Below are positions 56,380 to 64,000 of a DNA stretch of 64,000 nt, one piece after another. The translations under genes and the position numbers were made by a program. The stretch comes from Eonycteris spelaea. Lineage: Eukaryota > Chordata > Mammalia > Chiroptera > Pteropodidae. The stretch is from the NCBI GenBank assembly GCA_003508835.1, contig PUFA01000066.1, positions 3,224,001 through 3,288,000 on the forward strand, read 5' to 3'. Each line of letters begins with the position of its first letter. Position 1 is the first letter of the stretch. Under the pieces are notes generated by a model. The model was not told the origin of the DNA and did no database searches. It saw only the letters and a list, made by a program, of their open reading frames with translations.

Positions 56380-56500
56380 GTACCATAGAACGTTAAGAGT
56401 GAAGGGACTGTGGAGATGATCTCATCCGGCGCCTGCATTTACAGATGGAGAAATTGAGTCTGAGCGGGAAAGGTCAGAAAGCGAACTCTCAGGGGCCGGG
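56380..56500 (-). repeat. possible MIR-related fragment, antisense
   Basis: 'gagatgatctcatccggcgc' with 'catttacagatggagaaatt' resembles an old SINE. Confidence 0.5.
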
Positions 56501-57848
56501 CTCGGGCACAGTACCGGGCACACACTGCACCCATGAACATGGTTTTTACCTAAATGGGCACCTAGCTTCTTAAAGGCTAACGGGAGATAATTCATTAGTT
56601 TCAGGAGTTTTGAGCACTCACCCTGCCCACACTAAGTACTAAAGTGTTTTAAGCTATTAACCAGAAAACAGATCATGTGACTTAATTCCACCTCTGCTAA
56701 AGAGCTTAAAATGCTTTGGTGAGTAGTCTGAGATTCATAAATATACCACTTCAACCCTTCTCAAAGAAATTAACCAGCTCATCAAAACTGGAACTTGAGC
56801 ATCAAGGAGAAAAGAGCTGGCAAGAGAAACTTCTTGAAAAAAATCTCACCACCATTATATACACTTCTTGCAGCTTTTTTCCCCTCTAAGAGTTGGAGAA
56901 GGAAGGGAAGAGTGTCATTCTGTACAACATGAATCAATAAAACTAATTGTGGAAAAGAAAACTATTTTCATCTCACAAGAGATTCAAATGAGCCACACTG
57001 TATTAAGTCACAGGAGAACTGAAAGACAGAAAGCATTGAATAGGAGGATAAAGCAGAAATGTCATGCTTACTTGCTTCTTTAAGATAGGCTAGAGAGATC
57101 TGTGTGGGTGTGATAATCAGCGGTAGCCAGTTCTCAACTAATGATTTGTGAACTATAATTTAAGAGTCTGTGTCATATACTCACTGAGTATTATTTCTCC
57201 AGTCAGGGGACTGGCTTTTCAGGCCACATGTAGGTCTCAATCAGCTTTAGCTTGAGGATTTGGAGGGGCGGGGGAAAGGGGCATGACAGAGAGAAATGAG
57301 ATTAGGATTCAGTCTTCAAACGAAGAAACTAGAAAATAAACCTACCCTGTACTTTTCTCTGGCTTCGTGCTTCTCCAGAAAGGCTGAAATTCAGGCCCTG
57401 AGAACAAACTTGTGGCCAGAACAGTTCTTGGAATGAAAGGGTTCCCCTCTCCATAGCACCTGTATCAAATCCAAACTCTTTTCCACATTCCTTCCTTACA
57501 CAGCTCGGTGCAGCATTGTGAAGCAGACCTCAGAGCAAATTCCGCTTAGGAGATCCAGGAAGCTCTGGCCTGGCCCTCCTCCTAGAAGGAAAGTCCAAGT
57601 AAAGAGGGATGCCACACCCCGGGGAGGAGAGAGGATGTGACGACACCTCCAGGAATGCAGGCCCACGCAGGTGTGTGGCACCCACGAACTTCCTTTCTAA
57701 AGGGCCTGATAAATCAGTACCGATAACAGTAATAAAGCTCACCTACCCCACCATCACCACACAGAATCGGGGCCCTTGCTCCAGGCGTGGCCCTGCTAAC
57801 TGGGGAGTGGAGAAGAGAGATCATAAGGTCGAGACATGTTTTTCTAGG
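56501..57848. other. unassigned intergenic sequence
   Basis: About 1.3 kb of unique-looking, moderately AT-rich DNA 2-3 kb upstream of PARD6B. It could hold distal regulatory sites; none is proven. Confidence 0.45.
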
Positions 57849-58165
57849 CAGTGATTCTCAAAGTGGAGTCCCGGCGACTTTTTCAGAAGCTTCTTGAAGC
57901 CGAAACGATTTCAGAGGACTACGATGTCACCTGCTCTTCTCACCTCCTCGTGGCACAGGTTACTATGTGACTTTTCTAGGAGACACATGACGTGATGATA
58001 TCATCACTTTGATGACTACTGAATGCGTGCTTGTGTATTGTTGTGTTTCAAATACTTCTCAGTTGTAATTCGAACACAATGAATATTGACAGACACGAAC
58101 ACATAAAAAAATACTTGGAAGCCCTCCCCAACTTTTAAGAGTATTAAGGGTCACAGACCCACGCT
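57849..58165 (+). mobile_element. hAT-Charlie-like DNA transposon remnant
   Basis: It begins with the hAT-type end 'cagtgattctcaaagtggag'. Inside are 'tctaggagacacatgacgtg' and 'ttttaagagtattaagggtc'. It is non-autonomous and its right end is degraded. Confidence 0.75.
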
Positions 58166-58429
58166 TCGTTCCAGTTCAGCTTGAATCACATAGTAGGTGC
58201 TTTTGAACAGGGGTTGAGAAGGCAGCCTTATTATTATTCAGCGTGGGATGGTATCCTTTCCATCTTATACTGACACCCAAAATGGCCAGAAAAACCTCAT
58301 ATTCCCCCACAACATTTGGTGACTTGAACCCCTCAGGGGAAAGATGGTTTCTCACTTGTGAAGCCACATAGGGCAAAGCTGGCATGGAGACCACACTCCC
58401 CCAGCTCCCCAGCAACAGATCTGAGTACC

Positions 58430-58640
58430 TGTCAGGAGTCAGGTACCATACTACACGCTCAACAGTGAGCAAAGCAGATGTGACCCCTGCCTTCTCAAAG
58501 CTTTCATCTAGGGCGGAGATGGATTACTCACACACACACACACACAGTCGGTAAACTGGAACTTGTACAGGTGCAGGGAAGGAGGTGTGCAAGGTGTTAG
58601 CAGGGATTGTGATGAGAAGGCGGCCCTGAGGACTCACATG
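58430..58640 (-). mobile_element. L2 LINE fragment, antisense
   Basis: 'taccatactacacgctcaac' and 'gacccctgccttctcaaagc' match the reversed L2 tail. A short (CA)n lies at about 58531-58546. Confidence 0.75.
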
Positions 58641-59389
58641 GAACGAAGCATCCTAAGCAGCTCTTCTTGGCCATCTGGGGTTAGAAACCCCACCCAGGCC
58701 AGGCCTCCTCACAGGAAGGTTCAACGCTTTGTTGAGCAGGAGCCCCACGTGAGCCCTACTGCATTGGGTAGGGACTTGAGGGCATCACTTCACCTTCCAA
58801 ATATAGCCATTGCTCAACAGCTTCCCTGTGAGGAGAACCCAGCTCTGGGGCATTCAGAAAGGATTCAGTCTTTCGTTAGTGGGGGCACAAACAACACGCT
58901 CCAGAGGTTGTCATTGGTGGAAAAAGAAATGGATGGAGGAATGTAGAGTAAGACTTCAGAAATTAAACAAGGAAAAAAAGGAAGCCCTTGATCAGGGCCA
59001 GTCTAGAAGAAATCTTCGGGAAGGTAGGACCTGTGAGGAGCCATCCCCGGCCTCAGCCCACTTTCCCTCCTCCGAGTGCCCTGAGCCACCTGGGGCCCGA
59101 GGGACTGCAGAAAGAAAGTCTCTACGGAAAACCAAGCCAGAAGAGCCCTGAGGTTTCCCCCCCAGTAACTGTTGCAGACGCGGGAAAACTTGAGTTTTGC
59201 AACCAGAGTCACAGCCTAACATCTAAACGACGTAAATGGGTGATGCAGGGGCGTTGTTTCAAAAGCTGCAGCACCCCAAGGTGGAAGCGGGGAGCGGGAG
59301 GGAACTCAGCAGCACCACTGAGCCTCGGCCCACGTGCCGGGCGGCGCGTTCCATCTCCCAGCGGGGCTCAAGTTCCAGCCGGGACCCAG
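58641..59389. other. PARD6B upstream flank
   Basis: Transition from ordinary intergenic DNA to the CpG island. No exon or repeat named. Confidence 0.45.
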
Positions 59390-59404
59390 GGCCCTAGGCG
59401 CGCC

Positions 59405-59417
59405 TGCGCGTGCGCGG
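59405..59417 (+). promoter_or_regulatory. NRF1-like site
   Basis: TGCGCGTGCGCGG, one base off the NRF1 core GCGCAYGCGC. Confidence 0.5.
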
Positions 59418-59493
59418 GAGGCTACCCGCCGCGCTCATCTCCAGGTGCGCTTGCGCTTCCGGCCGGCCTTCCGGGGCGGAAGCTCCAGCGCCC

Positions 59494-59503
59494 GCGCATG
59501 CGC
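59494..59503. promoter_or_regulatory. NRF1 palindromic site
   Basis: GCGCATGCGC is an exact NRF1 core palindrome inside the PARD6B island. Confidence 0.7.
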
Positions 59504-59549
59504 TGGCCAGCTCTCCTGCCTTCTGAGAGGCCCGCGGCTTCAGGTGATC

Positions 59550-59560
59550 CCGCCCCTCCC
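59550..59560 (+). promoter_or_regulatory. GC box (Sp1/KLF type)
   Basis: 'ccgcccctccc', about 14 bases before a CCAAT box. Confidence 0.55.
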
Positions 59561-59573
59561 TCGCCGGGCGAGA

Positions 59574-59578
59574 CCAAT
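59574..59578 (+). promoter_or_regulatory. CCAAT box
   Basis: 'gaccaatcg' fits the NF-Y core and flank. Confidence 0.6.
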
Positions 59579-59641
59579 CGCGCGGCGGCGGCGGGTTTTC
59601 TCGCAGACGGGCCCGCCCATGCACACAACAGGCGCGCATCG

Positions 59642-59646
59642 ATTGG
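59642..59646 (-). promoter_or_regulatory. inverted CCAAT box
   Basis: 'gattggttgg' holds ATTGG, an NF-Y core on the minus strand. Confidence 0.6.
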
Positions 59647-59676
59647 TTGGCGCCGCGGCGCAGGTGCGCGCTTCCT

Positions 59677-59691
59677 ATTGGGCGTGGGCGG
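59677..59691 (-). promoter_or_regulatory. inverted CCAAT box next to a GC box
   Basis: 'attgggcgtgggcgg' joins an ATTGG and a GGGCGG, a typical proximal promoter pairing. It is the last such cluster before the presumed start site. Confidence 0.6.
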
Positions 59692-60123
59692 AGCGCGAGC
59701 GGCCGAGGCTTCTGCGGAGGCTGCAGGTGAGCGCGCGCCGCGGCTCCCGCCCCTCGGGGGCGCGCGCGCGCGCGCGAGCTCGCGGGGGAGGCGGCGCCGA
59801 GAGCTGGGCTGCGGCGCCTGTCGCTCTGCTCCGCCCTCCTCCTCCTCCGCCTCCGCCGTCGCGGCTGCAGCGGAGGCCCGGAGGGAGGAGTCGCGTCCCG
59901 CCCTCCGCGTTGCCAGTCCGACCTCGTGTCGCCGAGCGAAGAGCCAGCGGCGCGCCGCTCAGCGCGGAAACGCGAGCCGCAGCCGCCCCTCTGCAGGTGC
60001 CTGTAGGAGGCGCCCGGGCCGCGGCCGTGTCCGGAACCTGCTGGCCGCGCACAGAGTCTCTCCCGCGCTCCCAGGGGCGGGGGGCCCCGGCTGGAGGAGG
60101 CCGCTGCGGGGCCCGGCCTCAGC

Positions 60124-60189
60124 ATGAACCGCAGCCACCGGCACGGGGCGGGCAGCGGCTGCCTGGGCACCATGGAGGTGAAGAGCAAG
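60124..60189 (+). CDS. PARD6B: PARD6B exon 1 coding part (partial gene)
   Basis: ATG at 60124 opens 22 codons (MNRSHRHGAG SGCLGTMEVK SK) that end exactly at a donor, AAG|gtgcgc, at 60189/60190. From memory this is the start of PAR6B, whose next residues (FGAEFRRF...) lie on exon 2, which is not in the window. PAR6B (about 372 residues) is the adaptor of the apical polarity complex: its PB1 domain, beginning about here, binds atypical PKC; a semi-CRIB plus PDZ unit binds Cdc42-GTP and PAR3. It acts at tight junctions and the apical cortex. The start is chosen because no ATG precedes it in the leader and the -3 base is A. A second in-frame ATG at 60172 (Met17) has a better Kozak context (caccATGG) and would give a shorter form starting MEVKSK. 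Cut off by the window's right edge. Confidence 0.95.
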
Positions 60190-63100
60190 GTGCGCGGGGC
60201 CCAGGCTGGGCGGAGCGGCCGTCCTGATGGGGGCCGGGGCCTGCGCGAGGCCAGGGGCTGGCCAGGGACGGCCTGAGGAGTAGCCCCGCGCACGGGACGA
60301 CGGGGTGGGGGCGCGCTAGTGGGGTTTGGAGGTTGGAGATGGTGGTGATCAAACTTGCTGAAGAGGGAGGGAGAGGGTGGGGCCTTGGTCTGCCCCTGGC
60401 CCAGGTAGGGAGAGCGGCGGAGCACTTTATCTCGTTGCTTGAATCTCATTCCTGTTCAAGGATGGAGCAAGGGCCAAGAGACTGCCAAGGCGTTGGAGTG
60501 CGGCGTGGTTTGAAACATTCGGGGGGATCCTAAGCTCCTGGGTGCCCATGCGTTAAAGGTATTCGGAACACCCATGGCCACAAAATATTACCCTTTCTGT
60601 GGTTCAGGGGCATCGAGTGGTGCAGGGGAGAGCCAGTGAACTGGCAAGCCCTTTGAAAGTTTAGCTTTGCTTCCTGTTGGGGATTTTTCTGGCACTAACT
60701 TTGGTATGCATTTAATCTATAAAATGAACAGTATCACCTTTCGTTTGAGTAGCACTTTACAGTTTGAGTCTGGATGCCCTTTTCATTCCATCATGCTACC
60801 TTTTCACATCAAGTGTTTTCACTCTTGACCAACGGTATGCCAATCTGATAATTACTTCGGTATCTACTGAATTCCTAAATCGCAAGGGCTCCCTGAAGCA
60901 GGGACGTCTATAGGGATTAGTTAGGGAATGCTTTCCAAAGAAGGTTTTGAACTGGAATTTGAAGGTGATCGGCAGCCACAGGAACATTCTCAGCAAGTAT
61001 TTCGGTAATCGAAAGAGCTGAAAGGAGGTTAGATAATCTAGTCTACTTCTCTGAGAAGAGGGAGTCTCAGGAAGGTTATGACTCCTCCAAGCTCTGCTTT
61101 TGTGACAAAACCTTAAAGCCTTTTTACCGAGTAACTTTTAGGCTTTATAGAATACAAAGAGAGGATACTGGTCGGGTCCTGAGAACATTTAAAAGAATCT
61201 GGAAGACCACAACACAGAACAGGAGAAAAATAAAAGCGTAGCAACTTCAAAACTAATGAAACCCTGAACGGAAGACTACTTGGAATGCAAAATCAAGGAG
61301 TGGGTAGGGTAAGGACATCTCCTGGAGCCTGTGGGTAGAATGGTTTTTATTATCTAGAGTTGATAAGCAAAGTTCTGGAAGTCGTAACTGAGATCATCAC
61401 ATCAATCTCTACATTCATTTTTAACATCATTTTTAAATGTTATCTGCAACTCACCTCGGATGAGGATAGGCACATGTTTCAGAGACCGCTCGGTTTACGA
61501 AGAATAGGAATGTAATTTAAAGCAATTTAAGCCATTCTAAGGAATATGGTCTTCCTTGTGTCCCCCATGGAACTGCCATAGCAAACCGAAGTGGCATGCT
61601 TGAAGTAAGGGTTAAGATGACTCAAAATAGAGAGCTTTTCCTCCAGCAGCATAGTGGTGGTAGTAGTTCATGCCAATTTGAATCTTCTCATGGCATTTCT
61701 GTTATAAATCTGCTTGGTTTTGTGGGAGTTGAGGTTAAAGAAAAACACTCAAGGTATTGCATGATCTTAAAATTCAGTTTGTGGTTCTAATCTCGTTGGC
61801 AAGTCAGTAATTTTTTTTAATCATGGGGAAAATGAGTAGGAATTCTAGGTGCACTGACAAATCCAATACAATTTCTCTCTGACTAGGAAACCCTGAGCAC
61901 CTGGGGGGACTGGAATTTCAGGCTTTCTGTCCTTCTGTAAACTGATAGGTGAACCTTTCCCGTGCTTATGTCTACATGTTATATATGTGACCTGCCATAC
62001 TGCACTGTTAGTGAAGCTTGTCTCTTAAATAGAATCCAGGCATTCTGAGAGCCTGCAGGGAATGAAGTGTCATCCCACTATTGTTCAAGCTATTGCTAAA
62101 TAGACACAGTATAGGTATGTTTCCAGTGTGTCTGGGACACCTTGTGTTTCAATTATGTATTATTGACACATTTGTTTTGAATAGATTAAGTAAAACACTT
62201 GTCTTTACCGTTTAAAAAACATTTGGACCTATGTTTGCAACAATATTTCTTTTTTCACTGCTTTAGTGACAGTACAGCTTTTGACAAAACTGATCACTAA
62301 GAGGTCAGGTTGTAACCACAGCTAAGTGATGAGCACATCCACATTTCAGGATTTCTTCTACCTAGAAAACAGTGTCAACTTTCTTATCATTGCTCATGGA
62401 AAGGAAAAATGGTACAAATAAAGTAATGGATAATGCAAATATAACTAGAGTTAAATTGTGATACCGGCTACCATGTGACTTTTTTTTTTTTTTTTGATAA
62501 CTAATTTATCTTTCTGTTTCTCCAGAGTCGAGAAAGTTCTTAATAATCAAGGTGATGTCCTTTAATAACCTTAGAGCAATCTTGAGCTGTACATTTTCTA
62601 ATTATTATTCTGGGGCAAACAATATTAAAATTAAGTTTGCATTTCTAGAATGTACCAACAGATGCTAGGAGAAGGGTGTTTATTTAATTCTGGGTGGCCG
62701 GACAAATTAGACCAGGCTAAAAATGTTGTAATGGTTCACATAGTGAATAGTTGTTGATTGGTCTTAAGTTTATCTCTTCGTATTTTCGTCACATAGTAAA
62801 CAGTTCTCAGTTCTCTTGCTTCGATGCAAGAAGCATAACAATTTCTCTTTTCTTTTGTTCTGCTAACATTTGCAAAAAGAGCGCATCTACTATGAAGCCA
62901 TACAATTTTCCATTGTTTTTATCATCATGTTTAAGCAAGAGGAAAAATGTTGAGCAAAGAATTTTCACCCAAAATCTTTAGCAAAAACATCGAAACCGCA
63001 AAATGTTCAATTATTAGAGTTCAGTTATTAGATGTCACTCCCCGTCGTGCATCAGGAGTAGTGCTAAACCCTGGGATGAATCAGAAAGCAGTAGTGTGAC

Positions 63101-64000
63101 ACCAGAATGAAGAAAATGGAGGAGAAACTATGACTTTTGATAACATCATAAGACTAACTCTGATATGAAGGGTGTTCCCGAGTTTTTATTTACTTTGAAA
63201 CCAGAAGGTGTGACCAAACTTTTTGAAAGCTTTAGGTATGAGTCACCTTATTTTCTTGACAAATGTTAGTGTTTATGATTCAGGAATGTGTTTTGGAAAC
63301 TTTTAATTAATTATTAGAGGTTAGAAGTGGTTTTAGTGAGTTTTTATTTTAACTTAAAACTAGTGAGTGTGGCGCTGGGGATAAGCAAGGCAGATGAACT
63401 TCTTAGAGCAAAAGCCGGGACTCCAGCTGTCCCGCAGGGTCCTTGGGAAAATGAACTGACATGATTTGTAACTTCAGATTATTCTGATAGGGACTTTTTC
63501 AGCTTAGTGCTTAAGGCTGTGCTATTTGGTGCATGAGTATTTCTTGCTAATAATAGGTATTTAGAGGAAAAATGCATTTGGTGGTCAAACACATTTGGCA
63601 AACACTTGTTTTAATTTTCTTTTTAAATCAACCACAGTGATTCCTAAGAGTGTAGTTATAGTTACAATGTAGCATTTCCCAAACTTACTTGGCTGGTACA
63701 CTTTTTTGAGGAAAGCTGATTAACCTGTCTTAGGTTTCCGCGTTTGGGGAAATGCCACACTAGTCCCATAGTCAGTCCTGTGGATCCTGTTTGTTATGGA
63801 CTAGAGTGAGCCAGCCCTTCGTGTTGGATAAGAGCCACTTTAATAATTTGGCACTTGGAGAGCAGAGGTGTGATTCTAGAGTAGGAAGCAGACCTGAGAA
63901 TCAGAATTGTGAAGATAAATTTAGGTACTCCCTCTGTGTGTGATCCCTTACTACCTCTCTCATGTAATTATTCTCTTTATTCACTAATTGGTGAGCTCGT
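60190..64000 (+). other. PARD6B: PARD6B intron 1 (partial)
   Basis: It begins with the donor 'gtgcgcgg', leaves the CpG island by about 60310, then becomes AT-rich. Exon 2 is not present before the window ends. By eye only a weak antisense MIR (about 61020-61110) and a T17 run (about 62480) stand out. The rest is unique-looking and may contain conserved intronic elements. Confidence 0.85.
61020..61110 (-). repeat. weak MIR-related fragment, antisense
   Basis: 'aatctagtctacttctctga' with 'gggagtctcaggaaggttat' resembles a reversed old SINE. Confidence 0.4.

Larger units (their letters stand above)
59390..60310 (+). promoter_or_regulatory. PARD6B: PARD6B CpG-island promoter and 5' UTR
   Basis: A classical CpG island with two NRF1-type sites, one forward and two inverted CCAAT boxes, and several GC boxes between about 59405 and 59691, and no TATA box. 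The transcription start is probably between 59690 and 59850 (inference). From about 59761 to 60123 there is no ATG, so the leader offers no upstream start. A (CG)n tract lies at about 59760-59777. Confidence 0.85.

Noticed and set aside
58988..60127. 379-codon plus-strand open frame over the PARD6B promoter
   Set aside because: It lies in CpG-rich DNA where stops are rare, is in a different frame from PARD6B, and ends at the TGA that overlaps the PARD6B start codon. The product is low-complexity Arg/Ala/Pro sequence.
59394..60449. 351-codon minus-strand open frame over the same island
   Set aside because: Same cause: CpG-rich composition, no domain, no splice or start context, and antisense to a known exon.
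60190..64000. PARD6B exon 2
   Set aside because: No acceptor followed by the expected FGAEFRRF-type coding sequence was found on the plus strand before the window ends.

Overview
The window is nuclear DNA from a placental mammal and most probably from an Old World fruit bat (Pteropodidae). It is dense in MIR, L2, MLT1-type LTR and old L1 fragments, and has CpG-island promoters and GT-AG exon boundaries. The lineage call rests on two short interspersed elements built from 5S ribosomal RNA: a 5S-only copy at 26778-26932 and a tRNA-Val/5S hybrid at 37682-37914. From memory, 5S-derived and hybrid tRNA/5S SINEs (MEG-RS, MEG-RL, MEG-TR) were described in megabats and not in microbats or other bats. 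No young L1 is visible, which fits the reported loss of L1 activity in megabats. The species is not determined.

Two protein genes are only partly inside the window and are transcribed away from each other. RIPOR3 (formerly FAM65C) is on the minus strand. Its first exon lies in a CpG island at about 34.35-34.6 kb, its second exon (start of the protein, MSVRVRFLSS...) is at 1343-1461, and a 33-kb intron separates them. The remaining exons lie beyond position 1. PARD6B is on the plus strand. Its CpG-island promoter spans about 59.4-60.3 kb, the first coding exon (MNRSHRHGAG..., 22 codons) is at 60124-60189, and intron 1 runs off the right edge. As I recall, the human 20q13.13 order is PTPN1-RIPOR3-PARD6B-BCAS4, which matches.

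Layout: 1-1342 RIPOR3 intron 2; 1343-1461 exon 2; 1462-34350 intron 1, full of MIR/L2/MLT1/L1 and with an internal CpG-rich block at 19.56-20.45 kb preceded by a small minisatellite; 34.2-34.8 kb RIPOR3 promoter and exon 1; 34.8-59.3 kb intergenic spacer with the hybrid SINE, a solo LTR inside an L1, a perfect 21-bp hairpin and many old repeats; 59.4-60.3 kb PARD6B promoter and exon 1; 60.3-64.0 kb PARD6B intron 1, AT-rich and almost repeat-free by eye.

Both gene products act in cell polarity. PAR6B is the adaptor of the PAR3/aPKC/Cdc42 complex, and RIPOR proteins are Rho-interacting polarity regulators. Nothing in the sequence shows that they are co-regulated. Repeat families and edges were called by eye against remembered consensus sequences, so boundaries are approximate and subfamily names are left out where I was unsure.
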